DNA of 64,000 nucleotides from Burkholderia singularis (GCF_900176645.1 NZ_FXAN01000035.1:16535-80534); one strand, 5' to 3'; counted from the first letter of the stretch, positions 47,574 through 58,146 are shown. A program made the numbers and translations. The notes: generated from the sequence alone by a model not told the origin.

Positions 47574-49795
47574 TTTTCCCTCCCCGGCACATCGAGGCGG
47601 CCGACGTTCAAGTTACCCTGCCACGCCCTCGCGCCTGGCAAATGCGCCCACGACGTGCGCGCGCGGATCAGGTTGCAGTCGAACATGCGGGTTTCACGCA
47701 TGTCGGCGCCGTACAACATCGCCTCCTTCAGAGAACAACGGTCGAACGATGCACCGACGAGCCACGAATGCGTGACGTTCGCGCCGTCGAGCAGCGTACA
47801 AGTCCAGTTGGAGCGCTCCGCTTGCAGGTGCTGCGCATTGAGCTGCATGAACGAGCAGTGATCGACCTGCACCGCGTCCGCGCGCAGATCCTGAAAACTC
47901 GACGAAGTGAACACGCAGTCGCACAGTTGCGCGTGATCGATCGACGTGCCGTGCGACAGCACCGCAAACGACAGCGTGCTGCGTTGCCACGCGCTCGACG
48001 ACAGGTCGCTCAGCAGAATGCTCGGCTTGACCATCGTGCACTGGGAAAGGCTCAGCCCCGTCATCTTGCATTCGACGACGCCGAGATCGTCGGCCCGCAC
48101 CCGGCTCCAGTTCCAATACCGCACGTCGGCGCCGTTCCACGACACACCGGACCAGACCATGTCGCGCACGCTGCCGCGCGCGCCGCCGCAGCCCTGCATC
48201 GACACCAGCGACCACGATCCGCCCTCGACCGTCAGTTCGTCGAAGTAACAATCTTCGATGTTGACGCGCTCCAGCACGACATTGCTCCACGCGCTGCGAT
48301 GCAGTTGACCGCGCACGATCGCGCCATCTCTCCAGACCGTGGCGTCGAGCGTCGCATTGGTGAACGAACAATCAACCACGTGCACGTTGTTCAGCTCGCA
48401 TCTGCGCCATTCGGTGCGATCGAGCCTGCAACGCTCGAAGCGCACTTCGTCCAGGCGCCAGCCTTCGAAGCACAGCTCGGTCAAATCCGCGTCGCGCACC
48501 GTCACGCGCGCGAGTTCGCGAGAAGCGGGCTCAGCGAACCGCTGCCGCCAATCGCCGCCGTCGGGCGGTGCGGTCGGCAAGGTTTCGTGCTGCATGCGCT
48601 CATCGAACGCATCCATCCGTGCTCGGCCTTCACGCGCCTCGAGCAGACCCAGCCGGTGATGCTCGAGCCGCTCGGCGATCTCGTCGCGGCCGCGCGGCGG
48701 CGGCGAAAAGCGCGGATGATCGTCGGCGTCGAGGATCATCTCCCAGACCCAGCCCTTGTCGACGGCGGGCATCAATACATGGTCCGTCTCCTGCATCGGA
48801 TCGGTCGAGGTCAGATCCGAGCGCAGCTCGGCAAAGCGCATCAACGCATCGGCGTCGACCCGTTCGTCCGCGTCCTTCAGCGCGGCGACCAGCATCTCCA
48901 GGCTGTCGTCGAGCAGATAGTCGATACCGACCGAGCCGTTCCACCACAGCACGCCGATATCATGGTCCGGCAGGAACCAGACGGTCTGCTGCCTGAGCGC
49001 CACTCGCTCGGCGTGCGGCTGCTCAGTGCGCGTCACCAGCGCCACGGCGGTAAGCCGCGGCAGTTCACCGGCGTATCCGTCGCCCTGCGCGCCGAACCGG
49101 CTCAGCTCGAAACGCGCGCCGCACGGCCAATCCTCGCGGCGCGACCATTGATCAGGCGCCGCCTGCTGGAAATAACGCCGATCGACGCTTTCCGGCCAGC
49201 CCAAATGCGTGCCGTCATTGGCCATCGCGTCGAGCGAACTGGGGCGGTTCGGCATCCATTGCCGGCGCTCGGGCCAGTCGCTCGCGAGCGCGCCCATCGC
49301 GGCCAACGGCTCGGGCCCGACGCCGAGCGAGCCCACCCGCAGCAGCGGCGCGGTACCCGACGCGATGCCCAGCGGATTTTCGTTCGCGCTGCCCGCAACA
49401 GCCTGAGTCGGATCGATCGCGAGTCGCACAAGCGGCTCGGACCCGGCGCGCCGATCGACCGGCGCGCGGCACGAAACAGTCTTGCGCACGCCGTCCAGCT
49501 CGACCCACGCGGCCCAGTCGACCGCGTGGCCGAGCGCACCGGGCGGCACCCGGTGCACCGAATGCCCGACAAGCAGCCATTCCGCGCACTGCTTAGGCAT
49601 TGCCGCCTCGGCAAGCGGCACCGACGGCGCGGCCGCCTTCAACGCCTCCCAGACGGCGGCCTCGTGAACGAGAATCGCCGGATCGCTGAGCCGAAAGCCA
49701 ACGCCCAAACTGAGCGCCATCATCGGCTGCGAGCCAATCTGGGTACGCGTCGTCGCGACGAGCACGGACTGAGGTTTGACATGGCGAATTGGCAT
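47570..49795 (-). CDS. DUF2169 adaptor fused to pentapeptide repeats
   Basis: 741 aa. Residues about 1-330 are DUF2169 (MALSLGVGFRL, AEWLLVGHSVHRVPPG, GHAVDWAAWVELDGV, QTVWFLPDHDIGVLWWNGSV). A charged linker follows, and residues about 430-735 are pentapeptide repeats (DADLTELCFEGWRLDEVRFERC, FDRCSLKEAMLYGADMRET). In Agrobacterium a DUF2169 protein is the adaptor that loads a PAAR effector on VgrG, so this is likely the chaperone for the DUF4150 tip. ATG 49795 overlaps the vgrG stop by one base (TAATG). Confidence 0.92.
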   Translation of the reverse strand: MPIRHVKPQSVLVATTRTQIGSQPMMALSLGVGFRLSDPAILVHEAAVWEALKAAAPSVPLAEAAMPKQCAEWLLVGHSVHRVPPGALGHAVDWAAWVELDGVRKTVSCRAPVDRRAGSEPLVRLAIDPTQAVAGSANENPLGIASGTAPLLRVGSLGVGPEPLAAMGALASDWPERRQWMPNRPSSLDAMANDGTHLGWPESVDRRYFQQAAPDQWSRREDWPCGARFELSRFGAQGDGYAGELPRLTAVALVTRTEQPHAERVALRQQTVWFLPDHDIGVLWWNGSVGIDYLLDDSLEMLVAALKDADERVDADALMRFAELRSDLTSTDPMQETDHVLMPAVDKGWVWEMILDADDHPRFSPPPRGRDEIAERLEHHRLGLLEAREGRARMDAFDERMQHETLPTAPPDGGDWRQRFAEPASRELARVTVRDADLTELCFEGWRLDEVRFERCRLDRTEWRRCELNNVHVVDCSFTNATLDATVWRDGAIVRGQLHRSAWSNVVLERVNIEDCYFDELTVEGGSWSLVSMQGCGGARGSVRDMVWSGVSWNGADVRYWNWSRVRADDLGVVECKMTGLSLSQCTMVKPSILLSDLSSSAWQRSTLSFAVLSHGTSIDHAQLCDCVFTSSSFQDLRADAVQVDHCSFMQLNAQHLQAERSNWTCTLLDGANVTHSWLVGASFDRCSLKEAMLYGADMRETRMFDCNLIRARTSWAHLPGARAWQGNLNVGRLDVPGREK

Positions 49796-52086
49796 TAGCT
49801 TTTCACCTGCATTCCAAGCTTTTTCAAATCCACGCCGACATCGGAGTAGCTCACACCGGTATACGAATACGCGAACCCCGTGATCGACACGTCGCTGCCC
49901 TTCGTCGATACGCTCGAACCGGTGTTGCTCACCGCGCTGCCGGTGGTCGACACGCTCGAGCCAGTGATGCTCGTCGAGCTTCCCGTCACCGACGTTGACG
50001 TGCCGGTGATGCTGGTCGACGTGCCGGTATTCGACATCGACGTGCCGGTGATGCTCGTCGAGCTGCCGGTCACCGACGTCGACGTGCCGGTCATGCTGTT
50101 GGACGTGCCCGTGTACGACAGCGACACCCCCGTCGTGCTCTGCGACTGGCCCGTCTCCGAGATGCTGGTGTCCGTTCTGGAGTACGAAATGCCCGTCATG
50201 CTGTTCGAGACGCCCGTCACCGAATTGCTATGACCGGTCACCGATGTCGACACGCCGGTGAACGACGTGCTCACGCCCGTGAAACCCGTGCTCACGCCCG
50301 TGAACGACGTCGATACGCCGGTAAAGCTGGTGCTCACGCCCGTAAACGACGTCGATACGCCGGTGAAGCTGGTACTGATACCCGTAAATGACGTGCTCAA
50401 CCCGGTGAAGCTCGCCGACACGCCCGTGAAGCTCACCGACAGACCGGTGTAGGACACCGAGATCCCCGTGAAGCTGACCGAGATCCCGACGACCGACGTT
50501 GACGTGCCCTTGACGCTCAGATTCAGATCCTGGCCGATCGCCGTCGAGCTGTTGCGCTCGACGGTATGCTGCAAATCCCGCTCCGCATGGACCATCACGC
50601 GTTCCGCGCCACGCTGATCGTCGAACGTGATCTGACTGGCGTTCTGATAAGTGCCCGCGCGCTTGATCGAGCGCGACACCAGCCCTGTGTAGCGAATGTC
50701 TTTCGGCAGATCGTATGGCGTCGGATTTTCGCCGTTGTAGACGATCCCGGTTACGAGCGGACGATCCAGATCGCCGTCGACGTAGGTAATCAGCACTTCC
50801 TGGCCAACCCGCGGCATCGCGATCACGCCCCAGCCCTTGCCCGCCCATGCCTGCGACACCCGAATCCAGCAAGACGCATCGGCCTCCGTCGACTTGTAGC
50901 GATCCCAGTGAAAATGCACTCGGATGCGCCCGAGCTTGTCGGTATAGACTTCCGACACCTCCGGCCCGACCACCGTCGCGCTCTGGATGCCCGGCACCTC
51001 CGGGCGCGGGGTCGTGAGCAGCGGCCGATATGGCCGGTCGTCCGCGAGCGCCTGGAACTTCACCGAAACGTTACGGCCTTGCGACGTGCTGTCCGGCCCG
51101 TCCTGGATGAACGTCAGATCGCTGTTGAACACGTAATAGCGGCGATTGCGCGTGGCAGCCGGATGCCCTGCCAACGTAAACGCCCGCCCGGTCGCGAGCC
51201 CGCGGGCATTCGCCTCGCCGATCAACACGTGCGAATCCGCCTGGAACGCCTCGAGCCGCAACCGCGCGAGACGCTCACCGGTCTGCTCGTCCTGATAGCC
51301 CGTCGCATAGTCGTAATACTGCAACTGGATGCCCGATAGCGCGGGCTCCGGCGGCGTCTGCGCATCGCTGTCGAGCCGGTTGGACGGAATCCAGTAATTG
51401 AAGTCGCGCAGCGCGACGTTGTTGGAGCGCACTCGCCGGGTGCGCTGCAGCCGCTGCACCCCTTCGCGCCCCTGAATCGCGCGCTCTTCCTCGCCGTCAG
51501 GCAGGTACAGCATCTGCCCATAGGGAAACGGCATGTCTTCAAAGCGCTGAGTGTCGGACAGCACCACGATGTGCCGATCGTCCTCGTGCTCGACCCAGAA
51601 ATAAATGCCCTCGTCCTCAAGCAAACGCTTGATGAAATTCAGATCGGTTTCCTGAAACTGCACGCAATACTCGCGCTCGTCATACGTGCTTTCGAGCTCG
51701 AAGCGATAATCGTCGCGCCGGTGGCCTTGAAAGACCTGCTCAACGATCTGCGGTACCGTCATGTTCTGGAAGATCCGGCTATTGCGGTTCTCCTCGAGAA
51801 ACGACAGCCAGCTTCTCAGATCCAGCGTGTACGTGTACTGGCCGCTCAGTTGGCCCGTGTCGTAGCCGCCGAAAATCACCGTGTTGAAAGTGCGCACCGC
51901 GCCTGCACCCAGATCGATGTCGGCCGACAGCGGCGCGCCGAGCATCGCATCCAGATCCAGCTCCGGGTCGCGGCTGAGCAGGTCGAGCCGATAAGACGGC
52001 TCCTGCGAGAATCGCTCATGAACTTTCAGCGCCAACGCAATGCAGCTCGGATCGACCACATCGCTGCGCAATTCGATTAAACGCAT
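49795..52086 (-). CDS. vgrG: T6SS spike protein VgrG with heptapeptide-repeat extension
   Basis: 763 aa trimeric spike. Residues 1-500: gp27-like domain (LRSWLSFLEENRNSRIFQNMTV, NFIKRLLEDEGIYFWVEHED), then the gp5 OB fold (KLGRIRVHFHWDR, SCWIRVSQAWAGKGWG, PRVGQEVLITYVDGDLDRPLVTG). Residues about 528-751 are some 32 copies of a heptad close to V-S-T-S-F-T-G, which should extend the beta-helical needle. The last 12 residues are VDLKKLGMQVKS. No separate toxin domain. ATG 52086 with GGGGG ribosome site overlaps clpV by 10 nt. Confidence 0.95.
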   Translation of the reverse strand: MRLIELRSDVVDPSCIALALKVHERFSQEPSYRLDLLSRDPELDLDAMLGAPLSADIDLGAGAVRTFNTVIFGGYDTGQLSGQYTYTLDLRSWLSFLEENRNSRIFQNMTVPQIVEQVFQGHRRDDYRFELESTYDEREYCVQFQETDLNFIKRLLEDEGIYFWVEHEDDRHIVVLSDTQRFEDMPFPYGQMLYLPDGEEERAIQGREGVQRLQRTRRVRSNNVALRDFNYWIPSNRLDSDAQTPPEPALSGIQLQYYDYATGYQDEQTGERLARLRLEAFQADSHVLIGEANARGLATGRAFTLAGHPAATRNRRYYVFNSDLTFIQDGPDSTSQGRNVSVKFQALADDRPYRPLLTTPRPEVPGIQSATVVGPEVSEVYTDKLGRIRVHFHWDRYKSTEADASCWIRVSQAWAGKGWGVIAMPRVGQEVLITYVDGDLDRPLVTGIVYNGENPTPYDLPKDIRYTGLVSRSIKRAGTYQNASQITFDDQRGAERVMVHAERDLQHTVERNSSTAIGQDLNLSVKGTSTSVVGISVSFTGISVSYTGLSVSFTGVSASFTGLSTSFTGISTSFTGVSTSFTGVSTSFTGVSTSFTGVSTGFTGVSTSFTGVSTSVTGHSNSVTGVSNSMTGISYSRTDTSISETGQSQSTTGVSLSYTGTSNSMTGTSTSVTGSSTSITGTSMSNTGTSTSITGTSTSVTGSSTSITGSSVSTTGSAVSNTGSSVSTKGSDVSITGFAYSYTGVSYSDVGVDLKKLGMQVKS
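49834..50505 (-). repeat. 21-bp tandem repeat array encoding VgrG heptads
   Basis: About 32 units of 21 bp. The stretch coding VSTSFTG repeats (around 50,240-50,420) is nearly uniform; the 3' part (TSTSVTG, SSTSITG) forms a second, diverged subfamily. Frame is kept throughout. Confidence 0.9.
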
Positions 52087-54851
52087 GCCGTTTCCCCCTT
52101 CGATCCGGCATCGGCCGGAAACTCGCCTTCGCAAACAGCGCCTTCGACGTCGGCCGTCGCCGCAGCGGTTTCAGCGACGGGCGCCACATCGGCTTCGGCC
52201 GCCGCATCGGGCAGCGCCACCGCATCGGGCAACGCCGCTGCGTCGTGCAGCACGGCCGCGTCGTCATCGAACGACAACGACAGCGTGTCGCCCGCCGACA
52301 GCCGCACGATCTGCAGCGACCGGTCCTCCGCGCGTGCGGCCAGCACGCCGCGCGCCACGGCCGGCATGACGTGCTGGCGCAGCAGGTCGCGCACCGCGCG
52401 TCCGTTCGACGGGTGCCGCGCCACCGCGCGTGCGATCCAGTCCGCCACGCCCTCGTCGACGCGCCATGCCAGCCCGTTCTGCGCAAGACGCTCGCCGATC
52501 TCGTCGAGCGCCTGCCGAGCGATGCCCGCCAATGCGTCGTGATCGAGCGGCCGGAACACGACGATCTGAATACGGCCGAGCAGCGCCGCGGAAAAGCGCC
52601 CTTGCAACCGCTCGCGCACCAGCGCCTCGAGCTTGGCCTGCGAGGTTTGCGGATCCGCTTCGCACGCCGCCTCGATATCCGCATCGCCGAGATTGGTGGT
52701 CAACAGGATCAGGCTATTGCGGAAACTGATCCGCCGCCCTTCGCCGTCTTCCATCCAGCCCTGGTCGAACACTTGATAGAACACTTCGTGGATATCCGGA
52801 TGCGCACGGTCGAATTCGTCGAGCAGCAGTACGCTGTACGGTTTCTTGCGGATCGCCTCGGTCAGCCGCCCGCCCTTGCCGTAGCCGACGTAGCCGGGCG
52901 GCGCGCCTTTGAGCGTCGACGCGGTGTGTGCTTCCTGAAACTCGTTCATGTTGAATTGCACGAGATTGCGCTCGCCGCCGAATAACAACTCGGCGAGCTT
53001 CGCGGCCGCCTGACTCTTGCCGGTGCCGGTCGGCCCCGCGAGCAGCATCACGCCGAGCGGGCGCTCTGGATCACCGAGTCCGGAGTGCGATACCTGCAGC
53101 ACCTGCGCGATCGAGCGCAGCCCATGCGCCTGCCCGTGTATGCACGCGTTGAGTGAGCGCTCCAGCTCGACGATACGTTGCGCCTCGTCCTGCGCCAGTT
53201 GCGTGACCGGCACACCGGTCCATTCGGACAGCACCTCGGCAATCACGTGCTCGTCGACCCACGGCCGCACCCAGCGTTCGGCATCGATGCGCGCCGCCCA
53301 TGCGCTGCTGTCGGCTTCGTCCGCCTGCTCGGCCGACGGCGGCGCGCTCAGCCGCGCGCGCCATGCGCGAACTTCCTCGCGCTCGCCCTCGACCGCTTTC
53401 TCGAGCGTGCGCACCTGCTGCACAAGTTCACCGCGGCGCGCTTGCAGCTCGGCTTCGTCGCCGGGCGTCGGCACACCCATGTGCCGGTCGTTCACGCGCC
53501 AGTTGAGCGTCTGCTCGATCGCGAACGCCTGCTGCACGAGCCGATCCAGTTCGGCAGGCGCGCAATTCTGACTCATCGCAACCCGCGCGCACGCGGTATC
53601 CAGCAAGCCGATCGCCTTGTCCGGCAATTGCCGCGCCGGCAAATACCGGCGCGACAGCGCAACGGCGCTGCGCAGCGCGGCGTCGATGATATGCACGCCA
53701 TGATGCTCGGCAAAACGCGGCGCGATGGTGCGCAACATGTCGACCGCGGCTTCGTCGTCCGGCTCCTCGACGGGAACGGCTTGAAAGCGGCGCACCAGCG
53801 CCGCGTCCGGCTCGATGTATTGCTTGTATTCCGACCACGTCGTGGCCGCCACCATCCGCAACTGGCCGCGAGCGAGCATCGGCTTGATCAGATTCGCGGC
53901 GTCGCCCGTGCCGGCCGCGCCGCCCGCGCCCACCAGCGTATGCGTTTCGTCGCAGAACAGGATCACCGGATTGGGCGCCGCGAGCACCGCATCCATCACG
54001 GCCTTCAGGCGCTGCTCGAATTCCCCGCGCACGCCCGCGCCCGCTTGCAGCCGCGCCAGATCCAGCGCCCATACCTGCGCGCCAAGCAGGCCGGGCGGCA
54101 CATCGCCCGCGTGAATCTTCTGCGCGAGCGCCTCGACCACCGCCGTCTTGCCCACCCCCGCTTCGCCGACGAGAATCGGATTGTTCTGGCGCCGCCGCGA
54201 CAGAATGTCGATCACGGTACGCAACTCGGCATCGCGGCCGACGACCGGGTCCAGTTCGCCGCGCGCCGCCTGATCGGTCAAGCAGGTCGCCCATTTCGCG
54301 AGCGCGTCCGGACTCGCCGCATCGGCTGAAGCATCATCCGCGAGCGCGTCGTCGCCCGGCGACGCGACGCATTCGCCCGCTTCCGGCCAACTCGCCGACA
54401 ATGCTTCGTAGCGCTTGACGATTTCGTCCGTCGACGCGCCCGTGATCCCTCCAGGCACTCGCTGCTGCAGCCAGCGCCGCGTCAGGTCATCGTCCAGCCA
54501 GGCAAGCAACAGATGGCCCGAGCGCACCTTGCTAGACGGCGCGGCGACCTGGCTCCAGATCACCGCCGGGCCGACGCTGTGCTCCAGCGCGCCAGAGATG
54601 TCGCGCAGCGATTCGCCACTCACGTCGAACGCGTCGAGCGCCTTCTCCAGCCGGCGCTTCACGTCACCGATATCGTGCCCCCACTCCGCGAACAGTTTCG
54701 CGAAGTCGCTGCGCTCGCGTTGCAGCAGGCACAACGCCCAGTGATCGAGATCGATGAAGGTATGCCGCCGCGATCGGCCCAGCGCCGTCGCATCGACGAG
54801 AGCCGCATAAGTCGTGCGGCCAAGACAATTGAAAATGCGTTCGCGATTCAC
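52077..54851 (-). CDS. clpV: T6SS sheath-disassembly ATPase ClpV (TssH)
   Basis: 924-aa AAA+ ATPase that extracts TssB from contracted sheaths. N-domain at residues 1-150 ([14 protein letters not shown]). AAA1 Walker A GEAGVGKT (229-236), Walker [10 protein letters not shown]. Middle-domain coiled coil near 480-520. AAA2 Walker A GPTGTGKS (about 606-613), Walker [14 protein letters not shown]. Starts with GTG at 54851; the upstream stop excludes earlier starts. The C-terminal 50 residues are Ala/Asp/Val-rich and not conserved. Confidence 0.96.
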   Translation of the reverse strand: MNRERIFNCLGRTTYAALVDATALGRSRRHTFIDLDHWALCLLQRERSDFAKLFAEWGHDIGDVKRRLEKALDAFDVSGESLRDISGALEHSVGPAVIWSQVAAPSSKVRSGHLLLAWLDDDLTRRWLQQRVPGGITGASTDEIVKRYEALSASWPEAGECVASPGDDALADDASADAASPDALAKWATCLTDQAARGELDPVVGRDAELRTVIDILSRRRQNNPILVGEAGVGKTAVVEALAQKIHAGDVPPGLLGAQVWALDLARLQAGAGVRGEFEQRLKAVMDAVLAAPNPVILFCDETHTLVGAGGAAGTGDAANLIKPMLARGQLRMVAATTWSEYKQYIEPDAALVRRFQAVPVEEPDDEAAVDMLRTIAPRFAEHHGVHIIDAALRSAVALSRRYLPARQLPDKAIGLLDTACARVAMSQNCAPAELDRLVQQAFAIEQTLNWRVNDRHMGVPTPGDEAELQARRGELVQQVRTLEKAVEGEREEVRAWRARLSAPPSAEQADEADSSAWAARIDAERWVRPWVDEHVIAEVLSEWTGVPVTQLAQDEAQRIVELERSLNACIHGQAHGLRSIAQVLQVSHSGLGDPERPLGVMLLAGPTGTGKSQAAAKLAELLFGGERNLVQFNMNEFQEAHTASTLKGAPPGYVGYGKGGRLTEAIRKKPYSVLLLDEFDRAHPDIHEVFYQVFDQGWMEDGEGRRISFRNSLILLTTNLGDADIEAACEADPQTSQAKLEALVRERLQGRFSAALLGRIQIVVFRPLDHDALAGIARQALDEIGERLAQNGLAWRVDEGVADWIARAVARHPSNGRAVRDLLRQHVMPAVARGVLAARAEDRSLQIVRLSAGDTLSLSFDDDAAVLHDAAALPDAVALPDAAAEADVAPVAETAAATADVEGAVCEGEFPADAGSKGETACV

Positions 54852-54853
54852 GT

Positions 54854-55846
54854 CTAGTCCCGAAAAGATTCATAGATGGTCAGGGTGCGCAATGCATGAT
54901 TCGGCCGAGACCATGCATCGACACCGATGCGCATGCGCCCAACTTTTCCCGCCAACTCAGGACGCGTGCGCACCTGAACCTTGATGACGGGGTCAATCCT
55001 TCCGTCGACGAAATCCGCCGTGACTGCATGAACGGCCATGATGGCCGCCGCACGGCGCTGCCAACGGTAAAACTCGTCGGCCTCGATCGGACCGATCACG
55101 ATCTCCAGCGAATGCTGGACATCCCAGATTCGCGCGCCGAGCCGCCACGCACCGATGCGCAACCCGCCCCCGCGGGAGCCCGGCACCGGAATCCAGCGTC
55201 CGTAGCGCGGCACGATGCACAACGGCACGTTGAAATAGCGGGTGAGCATGCGCTGCAGATCGGCAAGCGAGCGGCGCGGCGCGCAGTAGATGCCGGGAAA
55301 CGCTCGCCTGCATGCGAGCGCATGACGCTCCACGGTTTCACCCGGCGCGTGCCCGCTCGTCTTCGCCCTCGCGTTGGCCAGCGACGTGACGCGCTCGACG
55401 AACGGATTGCGCACGCGCTCGTAGCCCAGCACCGGATGCATCGACGACCACGCGAGGTAATGCAGCCACGCCAAATCGCCGCAAGCCAGGTTGACGAAGC
55501 GCTCGAACGCCGCGTTGCGCTCGAAGCGCTTTTCCTGCATCGCATGCTCGGTCACGTGCAATGGCATCGGGCCGTATGGCGCGAACAGGCCGAAATGCCG
55601 TTGCGTGACCTTGACCTGCGGGTGATCGTCCGCTTCGACGAAGCGCGACAGCTCGACATCCACGCTCTCCACTTCAGTGCTTGCGAAATGCATGCCGGCC
55701 AACTGCTCGATGCGCAACCACGCAGGGCTGTGCCGAACGAATCGTGCCGTGCCGCTGCGCTCGCGCTCCAGCACTTCAACGCGGCGCATCAGCTCGAAAA
55801 AAGTCCGGCTCGGCCTCAACATGCGCCTGACTCGATGAAATTTCAT
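54854..55846 (-). CDS. tssG: T6SS baseplate protein TssG
   Basis: 330 aa. TssG landmarks: FFELMRRVEVLE at the N-terminus, RHSPAWLRIEQLAGMHFASTEV-type strand, FGLFAPYGPMPLHVTEHA, and later RPELAGKVGRMRIG. Partner of TssF and TssK in the wedge. ATG 55846 overlaps the tssF stop (ATGA). Confidence 0.94.
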   Translation of the reverse strand: MKFHRVRRMLRPSRTFFELMRRVEVLERERSGTARFVRHSPAWLRIEQLAGMHFASTEVESVDVELSRFVEADDHPQVKVTQRHFGLFAPYGPMPLHVTEHAMQEKRFERNAAFERFVNLACGDLAWLHYLAWSSMHPVLGYERVRNPFVERVTSLANARAKTSGHAPGETVERHALACRRAFPGIYCAPRRSLADLQRMLTRYFNVPLCIVPRYGRWIPVPGSRGGGLRIGAWRLGARIWDVQHSLEIVIGPIEADEFYRWQRRAAAIMAVHAVTADFVDGRIDPVIKVQVRTRPELAGKVGRMRIGVDAWSRPNHALRTLTIYESFRD

Positions 55847-57705
55847 CGCAGCCTCCCGTCGGCGTATGCCGTGCTCACATGGGTGCTGATCGGCTCGCCG
55901 TCGAGCCGTACCACGATCTCGACGCCGTCGTTAAGCGACGCCGCCTCGGCAAGCACCTGCGCCAGCACGCGTGCGAACAGCCAGCCGCCTCGATCCGCAT
56001 GCGCCGATTCGGCGACATCGATCTCGATGTGCGTTGCCCGCACCAGTGCAATCGGCGTCGCGCGGCCGGATGCAATGAAGCGCGATTCGAGATACACCGA
56101 ATGCAGACTCTCGACGCGTTGCCGGTCGAGCGCGTCTTCGCGATTCATCGCCAGTTGCAATTGCTCGATGATGCGCGCGGTAATGTCCTCCCGCCGGCCA
56201 GTACGCAATGCGAGCGGGTTGTGGCCGAGATGCGACACAGCTTCCCAGCACGCATCGATCGACGGTATCCCGCGCGGCAGGCTTGCCGGCCACAAACACT
56301 CGATACGCTTAACCGCGAGCGGATCGAGCAAGCTCAGCTCGGCATCAAGCAGCGACGACGGCCGCCAATCCCGATCCGCCACCAGCGCCTTGCCGGCAAT
56401 CGACGCGATGTCGTCCAGTTCGAGCGCGTCACCATACGTCGACACCGAGATCAGGTCATGACTTGCCAGCGGATCGAACCGGTCGCGACGTGCACCGTCG
56501 GCCAGCAGCGCGTTTTCCCGCCGCAAGCTGTAACGGATCGAGCCGTCCGTCGCTTCGTATCCCCCAGTCTCCAGTACCGAGCGCGCCGCGTGCGCGTTGC
56601 CGTTGCTTTCGTATACGCTGACTTCCGTCAAACCCCACAGGTGATAAGCCGCCGGCGACATACGGTCGACCGGCACCCACTGCTCGGTCAGATTCGGGTC
56701 GTAGGGCAACGGGTCGAAACGCTTCGGATACAGATTGATCACGGGCGTTGCGAACAACCGGAACTGCTGGGCTGACACCTCGCCGATCAATCCGTTAGGC
56801 ACGTGCCGTAGCGCAAAAAACAATTCGAACGACTGCGCCGAAGGGTCGGCGCTCGCAATCGCTTCGAGCACGTCGAGATAGACGCCCAGAAAACGGGTGG
56901 GCTGCGCGAAGTATTCGCGCAGCAACCGCAAACCCGGCAGTCCGCCCAAATCGGCCGGCAGCAGCGCCTCGCTGTCGTCGACACCCGACAGCCTGATACC
57001 CGTCATCGGCATCGTCAGCACCTCGTCGCCGCGGCGGGTCGGCACGACCGCGTACCACGCGCTGCTTGACGCGAGCATCACCTGGTGCAGCGCATAAGCA
57101 CGCGGCAAGTCGCCGGCGAAACTCAAGTGCAGCGGCTCGAGCTTCGCCTCGTCCTTCTTCAAATCGCCCACCGTCGTCAAACCATCCAGCTCGAAACGAA
57201 ACCGCAGCACGGCCTGCGCGGATGCAAGACGCTGCGCAAGCAACGTAGGTAAGCTGTTCAAACTGCGACTGCATTCGACCTTCGCGAGCCGGATCGGCAA
57301 GAGTGTCACGTCGCGCGCGGTCGCAAACGTCACCGGCAGCTTGCGCCCTGGCAGGCGAGCTGTGACCAACGAACCGCGCGGCAGCGTGTTGCTTCGAAAC
57401 GCCTCCGGCGAGTCCAGGTCGGGATGAAATGCAAAGGTCGAAATCGCCGGGGTCGCGCCCATGAAGAGCGGACACACGCGCCCCAGTGCCTGCTGCGCGA
57501 ATTCCGCGCATTCCCGGTCCAGGCGCGTTTGCACGCGAGCCGACAAATAGGCCACGCCTTCGAGTAACCGCTCGACGAACGGATCGGTGACCGTATCCGG
57601 GTGCAAACCAAGCGCCGATGCAACCTGCGGATGCTCCCTGGAAAAACGGGTGCCCGCATCGCGTAGTTGGCGCAGTTCGTCGTTGTAGTGGTCCAAGAAG
57701 TTCAT
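55843..57705 (-). CDS. tssF: T6SS baseplate protein TssF
   Basis: 620 aa, normal length. MNFLDHYNDELRQLRDAGTRFSREHPQVASALG and DPFVERLLEGVAYLSARVQTRLDRE are the family N-terminus, and RFDPLPYDPNLTEQWVPVDRMS the middle. Two copies wrap one TssG. 15 nt after tssE. Confidence 0.95.
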   Translation of the reverse strand: MNFLDHYNDELRQLRDAGTRFSREHPQVASALGLHPDTVTDPFVERLLEGVAYLSARVQTRLDRECAEFAQQALGRVCPLFMGATPAISTFAFHPDLDSPEAFRSNTLPRGSLVTARLPGRKLPVTFATARDVTLLPIRLAKVECSRSLNSLPTLLAQRLASAQAVLRFRFELDGLTTVGDLKKDEAKLEPLHLSFAGDLPRAYALHQVMLASSSAWYAVVPTRRGDEVLTMPMTGIRLSGVDDSEALLPADLGGLPGLRLLREYFAQPTRFLGVYLDVLEAIASADPSAQSFELFFALRHVPNGLIGEVSAQQFRLFATPVINLYPKRFDPLPYDPNLTEQWVPVDRMSPAAYHLWGLTEVSVYESNGNAHAARSVLETGGYEATDGSIRYSLRRENALLADGARRDRFDPLASHDLISVSTYGDALELDDIASIAGKALVADRDWRPSSLLDAELSLLDPLAVKRIECLWPASLPRGIPSIDACWEAVSHLGHNPLALRTGRREDITARIIEQLQLAMNREDALDRQRVESLHSVYLESRFIASGRATPIALVRATHIEIDVAESAHADRGGWLFARVLAQVLAEAASLNDGVEIVVRLDGEPISTHVSTAYADGRLR

Positions 57706-57720
57706 GATCGTTCTCGGCGC

Positions 57721-58146
57721 TCAAGCATCAGCCAAGCTAAAAAAACCATCCAAATAGTCGAGCGCGAGGCTCAACTTGATTTCGGATTTACTTTCTTTCC
57801 ATATCGTTAGGATATCGAAATACATAACTTGCCTTGCATGCCGATCACGTCCAGGTCTTGGCCGAACACTCGTGCGCGTCATGTCGACACGCGGCTCGAA
57901 GCGCCGCATCACCTCGCATATGTGCGAAGCCGCTTGCACGGGATCGATCCGGGTCGAGCCAGGAACCTGCATCGGCGGACAACCATAGTTCAACACCGAA
58001 TAGGCTGCCGGACTGTTGTCGAGCACACTGATGCGTGCACCGCGTATCGAACAGTTCATCAAATCCACGAGATGATGTCCGACGACATCTTTAAGCGAGT
58101 CCCGTTTAAAACGTTTGGACAGCTTGTTATAGAGTTGATCGACCAT
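57721..58146 (-). CDS. tssE: T6SS baseplate protein TssE (gp25-like)
   Basis: 141 aa, small for TssE but complete. N-terminal LYNKLSKRFKRDSLKDVV, then a gp25/lysozyme-like fold: DLMNCSIRG, YGCPPMQVPG, ICEVMRRFEPRVDM with the conserved E-P-R. It joins the wedges to the sheath. ATG 58146 fits the alignment, but its ribosome site is poor; a GTG at 58203 would add 19 residues. The 91-nt gap from hcp is the largest in this part of the operon. Confidence 0.88.
   Translation of the reverse strand: MVDQLYNKLSKRFKRDSLKDVVGHHLVDLMNCSIRGARISVLDNSPAAYSVLNYGCPPMQVPGSTRIDPVQAASHICEVMRRFEPRVDMTRTSVRPRPGRDRHARQVMYFDILTIWKESKSEIKLSLALDYLDGFFSLADA

Noticed and set aside
49834..50505. Regular direct repeats that at first look like a CRISPR or minisatellite array
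   Set aside because: Period is 21 bp with no spacers, and the frame of VgrG runs through all units; it is a coding heptad array.
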